Assembly (NCBI GenBank): GCA_017434455.1
Contig: JAFRFG010000016.1
Coordinates: 1 to 64,000 of the forward strand
DNA from: Thermoguttaceae bacterium
GTDB lineage: Bacteria; Planctomycetota; Planctomycetia; Pirellulales; Thermoguttaceae
Direction: 5' to 3'
DNA length: 64,000 bases
The position numbers and the translations under genes were made by a program. This document shows, in pieces, positions 9,634 to 17,676 of the stretch. Each line of letters begins with the position of its first letter. The stretch's first letter is position 1. The notes beneath the pieces were generated by a model. That model saw nothing but the letters and a program-made list of their open reading frames with translations, searched no databases and was not told where the DNA came from.

Positions 9634-10110
9634 GTGAAATTTTCGGAGTTCATTTTGGTCGACGCGATCCGGGCGGAAGTCAAAGCCAAGGACAAAGAGG
9701 GCGTCGTTCGCGAAATGGTCAAATCGATCCAGGATGCCGGCGGCATCGACGAGTCCGATTACGAGGGGATCGTCGCCGCGGTGCTTCGTCGTGAGGAGCT
9801 CGGCTCCACCGGTATCGGCCGGGGGGTCGCCGTCCCCCACACCAAGCACCCGAGTCTCACCCAGATGGTCGGTACGGTGGCGATCAGCCAGGAAGGGGTT
9901 GAGTACGAAAGTCTCGACGGCGAGCCCGTCTACCTCTTCGTCCTCCTCCTGTCGCCGAACGAGCACCCCGGCGAGCATCTTCGCGCGCTGGAGCACATCA
10001 CCCGCATGATCAAAGACGACGGCTTCTGCCGCTATCTGAAGCAGGCGCGTGACTGCAGTCAAATCAAGCAGCTTCTCGATGAAGCCGACAGGGGGGAATT
10101 CACCAAATAA
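9634..10110 (+). CDS. ptsN: PTS EIIA domain protein (fructose/nitrogen type)
   Basis: This is a single-domain EIIA of 158 residues. The phospho-accepting histidine is His69 in GRGVAVPHTK, preceded by LRREELGSTGIG, the usual context in PtsN and fructose EIIA. It would accept phosphate from HPr, whose gene follows. The start is a GTG with TAAGGAGG upstream. No EIIB or EIIC lies nearby, so a regulatory role as in the nitrogen PTS is inferred; the gene symbol is by similarity. Confidence 0.85.
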   Translation: MKFSEFILVDAIRAEVKAKDKEGVVREMVKSIQDAGGIDESDYEGIVAAVLRREELGSTGIGRGVAVPHTKHPSLTQMVGTVAISQEGVEYESLDGEPVYLFVLLLSPNEHPGEHLRALEHITRMIKDDGFCRYLKQARDCSQIKQLLDEADRGEFTK

Positions 10111-10152
10111 GAACGGCTGTTTCACCGTCCAAGGCATAACAGTGCCTCTTTG

Positions 10153-10187
10153 AAGCGGCCCCTAGTCCAAAGCAGCCGCTTTCTTCG
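10153..10187 (+). terminator. Stem-loop between EIIA and HPr genes
   Basis: AAGCGGC at 10153-10159 pairs with GCCGCTT at 10175-10181, followed by TCTTC rather than a pure T-run. It may be a weak terminator or attenuator within the PTS gene group. Confidence 0.5.
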
Positions 10188-10374
10188 AAATTACGGCACC
10201 GGATGCCGACAGTGGTCGGTTCGGGAGAAAAGAGCGGTTCGGCGGCTCCAAAAACAGCGCGGAACCGCCGTTTCCCCGAGACCCAAGAAGGGTGTTTCCC
10301 TTCCATTGTTTTTTGTTTTTTCGACCGAAAAACAATGCCTCTGTGGTTCCTGTGCAGTGGAGGTCAATACACAA

Positions 10375-10677
10375 TTGCAAGTCACCAAAACCGTTAAGAT
10401 CACCAATAAGGCGGGGTTTCATTTACGCCCCATGAACCAAATCGTGAAGGTCGCGGAGACGGCTCAGTCCGATGTGACGCTTGTCTACAAAAGTTGTCGC
10501 GCCGATTGCAAAAGTTCTTGGGATCTCCTCTCCCTCATCGGAGCGGAAGAGGGGGCTGAATTGACCCTTTGCGCCGAGGGAAGCGACGCCGCCGAGGTCG
10601 TCGACAAAATCGAGGCGCTCTTCCTGCAGAAGTTTGGTGAGGACGAGTTCGAAAAAACAGCGTCGGCTCCGGTATAA
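10375..10677 (+). CDS. ptsH: Phosphocarrier protein HPr
   Basis: HPr passes phosphate from enzyme I to EIIA proteins. The active site is AGFHLRPM (His16), a variant of the usual LHARPA. Ser47 in KSSWDLLSL matches the regulatory Ser46 of Gram-positive HPr, so control by an HPr kinase is possible, though no kinase gene is in the window. The start is uncertain: I use a TTG at 10375 with GGAGG 11 bases upstream; a GTG at 10357 would add six residues. enzyme I follows after 45 bp. Confidence 0.87.
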   Translation: MQVTKTVKITNKAGFHLRPMNQIVKVAETAQSDVTLVYKSCRADCKSSWDLLSLIGAEEGAELTLCAEGSDAAEVVDKIEALFLQKFGEDEFEKTASAPV

Positions 10678-10722
10678 CCTCTTTATCGTCCGCCGGCGTC
10701 ATCGGCACAATAGCATAGGCCA

Positions 10723-12486
10723 ATGAAAACGTATCGAGGGATTTCCGTATCCAACGGAGCGGCAATCGGCGAGGTGCTGATCCTCGACAACAGCGGCTGT
10801 CGTCTCAGCCGCCGTTTCATTGATCCGCACGAGGTCGATTCCGAAATCAACCGGTTAAAGAGCGCCATCCAGGCCACCAGTGATCAGATCGCGCAGGATC
10901 GCGACTCGGTCACGCGCGAAATCGGTGAAGAGTACGGTCATATCTTTGGGGCTCACCTCAGTATCCTGACCGACAAAAAGCTCCTTCGCGATCTGGAAGA
11001 ACCGATTCGGCAGCACAACTACAGCGCCGAGTACGCGGTCACCGAAGTCTTCGACCGCCAGGCGGATATGCTCCGAAGGGTCGCCGGTACCCTCTATTCC
11101 GAACGCGCCAACGACGTGGTGGACATCAAGGTTCGTCTGCTGCGTCAGCTTATGGGGGTTCATCAAAACAGTCTCGCCCATCTTGACCGTCCGGTGATTC
11201 TTCTGGCCGCTTCGCTGACCCCGAGCGAGACCTCTAATCTCGACCGTGACAACGTCCTTGGTTTCGCCACCGAAGAAGGAGCGCGCGGAAGCCACACCGC
11301 CATTGTCGCCTCGGCACTGCAAATACCGGCGGTGCTCGGCATCGGCCGCTTCCTCGCCGACGTCCAGGAAGGCGACCGGGTGATCCTCGACGGAGACAAA
11401 GGTCTTTTAATTCTCAATCCCGACGCCGAGACGACACGGAAGTATCAACAGATCATTGACCGTCAAAAGAGCGTGTCGCAGCGGCTCTTCTCCCGCAGCA
11501 GCGCCCCGGCGATCACCCAAGACGGGACAGAGATCCAAGTCTTCGGCAATATCGAGTACCACTACGAATCGCGCATCTGTGACATAAACGGCGCCGCGGG
11601 GATCGGCCTGTACCGGACCGAATTCCTCTATCTGGGTGCCGACCTGGCGAGTTTGCCGACCGAGGAAGACCACTTTCAGGCGTACCGGACGGTGATCGAG
11701 GCGATGGGGCCGAATCGAGTCACCACGATCCGTACCTTCGACCTGGGGGCCGATAAGCTCCCCTCCGGTCTCACGACAGAAATCGTCGAGGCGAACCCCT
11801 TTATGGGGGTCCGTTCCATCCGGCTGTCCCTTAAATATCAAGATATGTTCCGCAAGCAGCTGCGCGCCATTTTGCGCGCCAGCGCTTTCGGTCCGATCCG
11901 AATCATGTTCCCGCTGGTCTCCACCATCCTGGAGTTCCGCAACGCGAAAAGTATCTTTCTCGACGTCTGCGAGGAGCTCGACGAGGCGGGGGTTCCGTTC
12001 GACCACTCCATCCCGATCGGGATGATGCTCGAGGTTCCGGCGTCGATCATCATGATCCACACCTTCGTCAAAGAGGTCGACTTCTTCAGCATCGGAACGA
12101 ACGACCTCACCCAATACTCCCTGGCGGTCGACCGCGGCAACAAGGGGGTTGACTTCCTCTACAATTCCGAGGACCCGGCGATTTTGCAGCTGGTCCACCG
12201 CGCGATCCAGGTGGCGACTATGTACGATAAGCCGATCTCGATCTGCGGTCAGATCAGCAGCGACCCCAACAACACGATGCTCCTCATCGGTTTGGGGCTG
12301 CGTCATTTCAGCGTTGCCCCGGGGGTCATTCCGGTCATCAAAGATCTCTGCCGCAACGTCACGGTCAAAGAGTGCGAAGAAGTCGCGAAGAAGGCGCTGT
12401 TCATGGAGACCGCGCGCGACATTCGCAATTACCTGCGGCTGGAGACCGACAAAAAGCTGGGGACCGGCTGGACGGCCGAAGAATAA
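10723..12486 (+). CDS. ptsI: PTS enzyme I (phosphoenolpyruvate-protein phosphotransferase)
   Basis: Enzyme I takes phosphate from PEP and gives it to HPr. The 587 residues contain the phospho-histidine in EEGARGSHTAIVAS (His191), and the TIM-barrel PEP site with VDFFSIGTNDLTQYSLAVDR. The catalytic cysteine is kept in SICGQIS, although the Glu of the usual GMCGE motif is Gln. Length is normal. Together with HPr and two EIIA proteins in this window it makes a phosphorelay without any sugar permease. Confidence 0.97.
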   Translation: MKTYRGISVSNGAAIGEVLILDNSGCRLSRRFIDPHEVDSEINRLKSAIQATSDQIAQDRDSVTREIGEEYGHIFGAHLSILTDKKLLRDLEEPIRQHNYSAEYAVTEVFDRQADMLRRVAGTLYSERANDVVDIKVRLLRQLMGVHQNSLAHLDRPVILLAASLTPSETSNLDRDNVLGFATEEGARGSHTAIVASALQIPAVLGIGRFLADVQEGDRVILDGDKGLLILNPDAETTRKYQQIIDRQKSVSQRLFSRSSAPAITQDGTEIQVFGNIEYHYESRICDINGAAGIGLYRTEFLYLGADLASLPTEEDHFQAYRTVIEAMGPNRVTTIRTFDLGADKLPSGLTTEIVEANPFMGVRSIRLSLKYQDMFRKQLRAILRASAFGPIRIMFPLVSTILEFRNAKSIFLDVCEELDEAGVPFDHSIPIGMMLEVPASIIMIHTFVKEVDFFSIGTNDLTQYSLAVDRGNKGVDFLYNSEDPAILQLVHRAIQVATMYDKPISICGQISSDPNNTMLLIGLGLRHFSVAPGVIPVIKDLCRNVTVKECEEVAKKALFMETARDIRNYLRLETDKKLGTGWTAEE

Positions 12487-12733
12487 AAAAGCACATACAA
12501 CAATTTTGACGCGCTTTTTTCAAAACGCGCGTCACCGCTGTTCCTCTCGCCGGCGCGCCTTTAAGGTACGCCCAAGCGGGGGTGTGATTCGATCGTCACC
12601 CGAGCCCTTTTTCCTTTGTGAAAAAGGGGTGGGCAAGTTCGTTTCCGGGGCGAGCGGTTTTTTAAGAGCACACCGGCACGGAACGCTTTCGCGAGAAGCG
12701 CTTCGCGCCGGCCAACAGGAAAGATCAGTTATT

Positions 12734-14311
12734 ATGGCACAGGAAATGCTAGTGAATTTCCGGCAGCCCGAGGAATGCCGGATCGCGATGGTCGAAGACG
12801 GCCAGCTCGAAGAACTCTATGTCGAGCGCAGCACGAACGAGAATTTCGCGGGGAACATCTACAAAGGGATCATCGTCAACATCGAGCCGAGTATTCAGGC
12901 GGCGTTCGTTGACTTCGGCGCGGGGCGCAACGGTTTTCTTCACATCAGCGACGTGGAGCCGAGTTATTTCAAACAAGATCCGAAGTTCGTCGAAGAGCAC
13001 AGCGACTACCACAGCCACCACGACGAAGACGGCTACGGACGTCCCCGGATCAAACCTCTGATCCAAGACGTTTTCCAGCGCGGCGACGAAGTGGTCGTTC
13101 AGGTCACCAAAGAGGGAATCGGGACCAAAGGGCCGACCCTCTCGACCTATATCAGCATCCCGGGACGCTATCTGGTTCTTATGCCGTCGCTGGGGCGCGT
13201 CGGTGTCTCGCGCAAAATCGAGGACGACACGGTCCGCCGCAAGCTGCGCGACATCATGAATGAGTTAAATCCCCCCAAGGGACTCGGATTCATCGTTCGC
13301 ACCGCCGGCGCCGATCGTACCCGCCGGGAGCTGGCCCACGACCTGTCATACCTGATGCGTCTGTGGAAGGTGATTGTCCGCCGCATCATGACCTTGCCGG
13401 CGCCGATCGACATCTACGAAGAGAGCGACATGATCATCCGGACGATCCGGGATATGTTCAGCGCCGAGGTCAGTTCGATCATTATCGACGAGGAAAACGC
13501 CTTTAAACGGGCCCAAGAGTTCCTCCAAGTGGTGATGCCCCGCTACGCCGATCGGATCTCCTACTACGACGGCCGGGAGCCGCTGTTTTCCCACTATAAG
13601 TTGGAAGAAGAGATCGCGAAGATCAACCAGCGCCGTGTTCCGCTGGCCGACGGCGGCTCGATCGTCATCGATCAAACCGAGGCGCTGGTGGCAATCGACG
13701 TCAACAGCGGCAGTTTCCGCACAAGCGCCTCGGCCGAGGATACCGCCTTCCAGATGAACCTGCGCGCCGCCAAAGAGATCGCCCGCCAGATTCGTCTGCG
13801 CGACCTCGGCGGGGTGATTGTCAACGACTTCATCGATATGTCGTCCGAGCAGCACTGCCGCGCCGTGGAGCGTACCCTTCGCGACGCGATGAAACGGGAT
13901 CGCTCCCGTACCAAGATTCTCAAGACCAGCCCGTTCGGCCTGATCGAGATGACCCGTCAGCGGGTTCGTCCGGGCCTGAAGCGGAGTATCTACCGCGAGT
14001 GCCCCTGCTGCCACGGCGGCGGCTTGGTCAAATCGGTCGAGACCATGGCGCTGGAGACGATGCGCACCCTGGCGATCGCCTCGCAGGACCCGAAGATCGT
14101 CTATATCACGGTGGTCGTCGCCGACGAGGTGGCCGAATACATCAACAACCGCAAACGTGTCCAGTTGGCGCAGCTGGAGCGCGACGGGGACGTCTCGATC
14201 AACCTGCGCAGCGAGCCGGACGCCTGGCCCGAGTTTTTCGAGATCCAGTGCAGCGATATCTCGGGGAGCAGCGTTCCGTTTGTCGCCCCGGCGCTGACGC
14301 AAGGCCGGTAG
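12734..14311 (+). CDS. rng: Ribonuclease E/G family protein
   Basis: This endoribonuclease (525 residues) matures rRNA or decays mRNA. An N-terminal S1 domain (YKGIIVNIEPSIQAAFVDFG, GFLHISDVEPSYF) is interrupted by a short His/Asp-rich insert (HSDYHSHHDEDGYG). RNA-binding motifs follow (VQVTKEGIGTKGPTLSTYIS), then catalytic Asp regions (LVAIDVNSGSF; GGVIVNDFIDM) and the zinc-link CPCCHGGG. No C-terminal degradosome scaffold is present, closer to RNase G. The 245-bp gap after ptsI has two GC-rich stem-loops. Confidence 0.94.
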   Translation: MAQEMLVNFRQPEECRIAMVEDGQLEELYVERSTNENFAGNIYKGIIVNIEPSIQAAFVDFGAGRNGFLHISDVEPSYFKQDPKFVEEHSDYHSHHDEDGYGRPRIKPLIQDVFQRGDEVVVQVTKEGIGTKGPTLSTYISIPGRYLVLMPSLGRVGVSRKIEDDTVRRKLRDIMNELNPPKGLGFIVRTAGADRTRRELAHDLSYLMRLWKVIVRRIMTLPAPIDIYEESDMIIRTIRDMFSAEVSSIIIDEENAFKRAQEFLQVVMPRYADRISYYDGREPLFSHYKLEEEIAKINQRRVPLADGGSIVIDQTEALVAIDVNSGSFRTSASAEDTAFQMNLRAAKEIARQIRLRDLGGVIVNDFIDMSSEQHCRAVERTLRDAMKRDRSRTKILKTSPFGLIEMTRQRVRPGLKRSIYRECPCCHGGGLVKSVETMALETMRTLAIASQDPKIVYITVVVADEVAEYINNRKRVQLAQLERDGDVSINLRSEPDAWPEFFEIQCSDISGSSVPFVAPALTQGR

Positions 14312-14331
14312 TTCAAAAGGTCTCTCCCCTT

Positions 14332-14384
14332 CCCCCCTTTCCAGCCCCGAGGGACAAATGCCGGGGCTTGAAAGGGGGTTTTTT
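14332..14384 (+). terminator. Strong terminator after the RNase E/G gene
   Basis: CCCCCTTTCCAGCCCCG pairs with CGGGGCTTGAAAGGGGG and is followed by six T. The downstream arm overlaps the next promoter. Confidence 0.92.
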
Positions 14385-14395
14385 CTCGATATAAT
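14368..14395 (+). promoter_or_regulatory. Strong candidate promoter of rplU, overlapping a terminator
   Basis: TTGAAA at 14368-14373 and a perfect TATAAT at 14390-14395 have a 16-bp spacer. The -35 box lies within the 3' arm of the preceding terminator stem, so termination and initiation signals share bases. Confidence 0.75.
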
Positions 14396-14399
14396 GGGG

Positions 14400-14724
14400 C
14401 CAAGTTTGGGCGTTTCCCATATCCGGCCCCTTAGCGCGCGTTTGCTTTGCCGCTAAGGAGCGTTGCTTTGGCGGCCCTTTGTTTAGGGCTGTGTTTGGGG
14501 TCCCAGCGGTGGCGTTGTCGGTCACCGCGTTGGTGTCAAGTGCTTAGCGCGGCGCCCTGTTTTAAGACAGGGCCAATAGATTCGCGCGGGGAAAAAACGC
14601 CGAAAGCACTTGTTAGCGTAGAGCTTGTTTCTCGCGCCGCGAGAGACGGGCTGGTTTTACAAGTGTTTCCTAACGCGGCGCGAAAAAGAAGCCGAAAGCT
14701 TCGCCGCAAGAAAGAAGAAGAGCA
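14400..14724 (+). promoter_or_regulatory. Long structured 5' leader of rplU
   Basis: About 320 nt between the promoter and rplU hold no gene. Local stems include a GCCCTTTG/AGGGC hairpin, CCCTGTTTTAAGACAGGG, and TCTCGCG-CCG-CGAGAGA. CAAGTGCTT near 14537 is the reverse complement of AAGCACTTG near 14605, giving a longer-range pairing. L21 leaders are known as structured regulatory RNAs in other bacteria; this may be the local version, inferred not proven. Confidence 0.5.
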
Positions 14725-15039
14725 ATGTACGCGATTTTCCGTGACGGTGGTCACCAGTACAAGGCCGAAGTGGGCAAAGAGATGTACGTCGACGTTCGTG
14801 ACATCGAGCCGGGTGTCGATCTGGTTTTCGATGAGGTTCTGGCCCTCAGCGACGGCGAGGGGAATGTCACCATCGGCCAGCCGATGGTCGCCGGTGCCAA
14901 GGTCGTCGCCGAGGTGATGTGCAAGGCCAAGGGGCCCAAGCTGGTCATCCGCTGGTTCCGCCGCCGTAAGAACAGCCGGAAAAAGACCGGTCACCGCCAG
15001 ACCTACATCAAGATCAAGATCAAAGAGATCGTCGGCTGA
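14725..15039 (+). CDS. rplU: 50S ribosomal protein L21
   Basis: L21 binds 23S rRNA in the large subunit. The 104 residues begin YAIFRDGGHQYKAEVGKEM and end with the basic WFRRRKNSRKKTGHRQTY and IKIKEIVG, as usual. The ATG follows AAGAAGAAGAGC. The usual partner rpmA (L27) is not downstream; a terminator and lpxD follow. Confidence 0.97.
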   Translation: MYAIFRDGGHQYKAEVGKEMYVDVRDIEPGVDLVFDEVLALSDGEGNVTIGQPMVAGAKVVAEVMCKAKGPKLVIRWFRRRKNSRKKTGHRQTYIKIKIKEIVG

Positions 15040-15080
15040 AAACCGTCAGGAACTCCCCATCCTGATCGTTCCCTCACCTA

Positions 15081-15110
15081 AAAAAGACCGCGGGCAGCCG
15101 CGGTCTTTTT
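15081..15110 (+). terminator. Rho-independent terminator after rplU
   Basis: AAAAAGACCGCGG and CCGCGGTCTTTTT form a perfect stem with a short GCAG loop and a T-tail. Confidence 0.94.
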
Positions 15111-15113
15111 AGC

Positions 15114-15142
15114 TTGTGAATAGGGAGATTATCGTTTAGAAT
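15114..15142 (+). promoter_or_regulatory. Candidate promoter for lpxD
   Basis: TTGTGA at 15114-15119 and TAGAAT at 15137-15142 are separated by 17 bp. It begins four bases after the rplU terminator and lies about 40 bp before lpxD. Confidence 0.6.
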
Positions 15143-15180
15143 CACGGGCGGAAACCTTTCCCAAGGCGGAAAAACTAAGG

Positions 15181-16266
15181 ATGGTTATGAAAGAACAAAC
15201 AACGCTCGCGCGGCTGTCCGAGCTTCTCGGCGGCCAGGTTATAGGCGATCGGGCCTTGATCATTACCGGGGTCGCCCCCCTGCATCTCGCCAAGGAAGGG
15301 GAGCTGACGTTCCTCCTCGACGCGCGTTACCTCCCTTCGCTGAAAGATTGCGCCGCCTCGGCGGTGATGATTCCCGCCGGCCTTCAGGACCGCTCCCCGG
15401 AAAGTTTCGCCGGAAAAAGTCTGCTTATCGTCGACCAAGTGAGCGACTGTTTCGATCGGGCGGCGGCGCTGTTTCGCCCCCCGCGAACCGAGATGGTTCG
15501 CGGCATTTCCCCGAAAGCGTACCTCGACCCGACGGCCGTCGTCGAAGAGGGAGCCGCCATCGGCGCGGGAGCCTATGTCGGACGGGAAGTCAAGATCGCG
15601 AAGGGATGCGTCCTCTATCCGAACACCGTGGTCTTAGACGGAACGACAGTCGGTGAGGGGACTGTTCTTTACCCGAACGTGACGATCTACGAAAATTGTG
15701 AAATCGGCGCGCGCTGTATCATCCACGCCTCCGCGGCGATCGGCGCCTACGGATTCGGTTACGAGTCGTCGGCCCACGGGCACCGCCTCTCCGCTCAGCT
15801 GGGGAATGTCGTGATCGGGGACGATGTTGAAATCGGCGCCTGCTCGACCGTCGACCGCGCGACCCACGGCTCGACCGTGATCGGTGCCGGCACCAAGATC
15901 GACAACTTGGTGATGATCGCGCACAACTGCCGCATTGGCCGGTGCAACCTTATCTGCGCCCACACCGGGGTAGCGGGAAGCACCACGACCGGCGATTTTG
16001 TCGTGATGGCGGGCCGGGTCGGCGTCAAAGACCACGTCCGGATCGGTACCGGCGCGGTACTCGGCGCGATGGCGGGAGTGATGGGGGATATCCCCGAGGG
16101 ATCGCAGTACGTCGGTATCCCGGCGACCGACTTTAAGACGCAGTTCAAGCAGCAGGCGGCGATCACCAAACTGCCGACCATGCGCCGCGAGTTTATCGCC
16201 CTGCAGAACGAGGTTCGCGAGCTTCGTCAGCGGTTGGACGCCGCCGGACAAGGGCCGAAAGAATAG
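15181..16266 (+). CDS. lpxD: UDP-3-O-acylglucosamine N-acyltransferase
   Basis: LpxD adds the N-linked acyl chain in lipid A synthesis. The 361 residues have an N-terminal uridine-binding domain (LARLSELLGGQVIGD), then a hexapeptide left-handed helix from about residue 110, with the catalytic His in MIAHNCRIGRCN and the GVAGSTTTGD block, and a C-terminal helix. A second ATG at 15187 has better Shine-Dalgarno spacing and could be the real start. An lpxI-like gene lies 27 bp downstream, supporting a lipid A operon. Confidence 0.95.
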   Translation: MVMKEQTTLARLSELLGGQVIGDRALIITGVAPLHLAKEGELTFLLDARYLPSLKDCAASAVMIPAGLQDRSPESFAGKSLLIVDQVSDCFDRAAALFRPPRTEMVRGISPKAYLDPTAVVEEGAAIGAGAYVGREVKIAKGCVLYPNTVVLDGTTVGEGTVLYPNVTIYENCEIGARCIIHASAAIGAYGFGYESSAHGHRLSAQLGNVVIGDDVEIGACSTVDRATHGSTVIGAGTKIDNLVMIAHNCRIGRCNLICAHTGVAGSTTTGDFVVMAGRVGVKDHVRIGTGAVLGAMAGVMGDIPEGSQYVGIPATDFKTQFKQQAAITKLPTMRREFIALQNEVRELRQRLDAAGQGPKE

Positions 16267-16293
16267 TTTGGCCGGCAATGGCCGAGGAAGCAG

Positions 16294-17676
16294 ATGGACT
16301 ATCCGCGCGAAAGCCGCACGAATCCGGACGACAAGACCATCGGCCTGATCGCCGGGTGGGGGAATTACCCGATCACGCTGGTTCGCGCGCTGAAGGCCGA
16401 CGGCTATAAGGTCGTCTGCATTGGGGTCCACAATCACGCCGACCCGGTTCTCGCCGAACTGTGCGACGTGTTTCGGTACAGCGGCCTGGCGAAATTCGGC
16501 CGCGCCTGCGGTTTTTTTCGGCGGCATCATGTCAATCGCGCCGTCATGGCGGGAAAGATCTTCAAAGAACTCCTTCTGCAGCCGGGTTTCATCTTTCGTC
16601 AGCTCCCCGATCCGCATACCATCCGGACCTTTCTCTCCATCTTTTTCTCCCCCAAGACCGACTTTAACTCCGATACGCTTCTGCTGGCGTCGGTCCGGGC
16701 CTTTGAGCAAAAGGGAATTCACCTTATCCCCGCCACCGACCTGGTCCCGTCGTTTCTGTTGGGGCGGGGGCGCTTAACCGACCGGCCGATCACCCCCAGG
16801 CAATGGGACGACATCCGCTGTGCCTGGCCCCTGACGCGTGAGATCGGACGCCTCGACATCGGTCAAATGACGGTGGTTCAAGACAAACGGATCCTCGCGA
16901 TCGAAGGGGTGGGGGGGACCGACCGGACCGCCCGGCGCGGCGTTTCCCTGGGAAAAAGCGGGGATGTATCGATCATTAAGATCGGGAAACCGAACCAGGA
17001 TATGCGTTTCGACGTTCCGACCATGGGGATGGAGACGCTCAAAGCGATGGTCAAAAACGGGATTTCCCTCCTGGCGATGGAGGCGGGGCGGACGATCATG
17101 ATAGAACCGCCGGAGGAGCTTGCCCGCTTCGCCAATGAACATGGGCTGACGATCGTCGCGCTGAGGGACGAGGATCGTTTATCGGACACCTGTCCGTTCG
17201 ATCAAGCGCTCATCACGCCGGTTCCCCCCCCAAAGGAGGAGCCGGTCGACCGGACCCCGCCCGGCGCGGGAAAAAGCGTCCCCTTCACCCGGCTGACACG
17301 CCGAAGGCCGTCGGCCGGCCAGGCAGCCGACCTGAACTACGGCTGGCCGTACGCTCGAGCCCTGGGGCAATACGGCGTGGGACGAACCGTATTGATCCGC
17401 AAGCGCTCGGTCATCGAGGTCGAGACGATCGAGGGGGTCGAGGCGGCCGTCGCGCGGGGGAAAGAATCGCGCTGTCCCGGGGCGCTGGTTTTGGTGTACC
17501 GCATCGCAAATAGCGATAACGTTTGTGAACCGCTGGGCGCCGGCGTGATCGAAGCGATGAAAGACGCGAAGGCGACGCTTCTGGCGGTCGATGAATCGTA
17601 CCCGATGGACCGCGGCGCGCTGGCCGAGGCGGCCGATCGCGCGGGGATAGTCTTCGGCACGGTTTCTCGTGATTAG
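16294..17676 (+). CDS. lpxI: LpxI-like UDP-2,3-diacylglucosamine pyrophosphatase with duplicated C-terminal domain
   Basis: LpxI hydrolyses UDP-2,3-diacylglucosamine to lipid X. Residues 14-165 match the N-terminal domain (IGLIAGWGNYPITLVRA) and 180-300 the catalytic domain (RLDIGQMTVVQDKRILAIEG, then GGTD with Asp210). LpxI is normally about 280 residues; this has 460. Residues 357-460 look like a second, decayed catalytic domain: GRTVLIRKRSVIEVETIEG matches the first copy, but the Asp position is Glu383 (EGVE). The copies also share the LKAMVKNGISLLAME / IEAMKDAKATLLAVD segment. It follows lpxD and overlaps the convergent downstream gene by 4 bp. Confidence 0.88.
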   Translation: MDYPRESRTNPDDKTIGLIAGWGNYPITLVRALKADGYKVVCIGVHNHADPVLAELCDVFRYSGLAKFGRACGFFRRHHVNRAVMAGKIFKELLLQPGFIFRQLPDPHTIRTFLSIFFSPKTDFNSDTLLLASVRAFEQKGIHLIPATDLVPSFLLGRGRLTDRPITPRQWDDIRCAWPLTREIGRLDIGQMTVVQDKRILAIEGVGGTDRTARRGVSLGKSGDVSIIKIGKPNQDMRFDVPTMGMETLKAMVKNGISLLAMEAGRTIMIEPPEELARFANEHGLTIVALRDEDRLSDTCPFDQALITPVPPPKEEPVDRTPPGAGKSVPFTRLTRRRPSAGQAADLNYGWPYARALGQYGVGRTVLIRKRSVIEVETIEGVEAAVARGKESRCPGALVLVYRIANSDNVCEPLGAGVIEAMKDAKATLLAVDESYPMDRGALAEAADRAGIVFGTVSRD

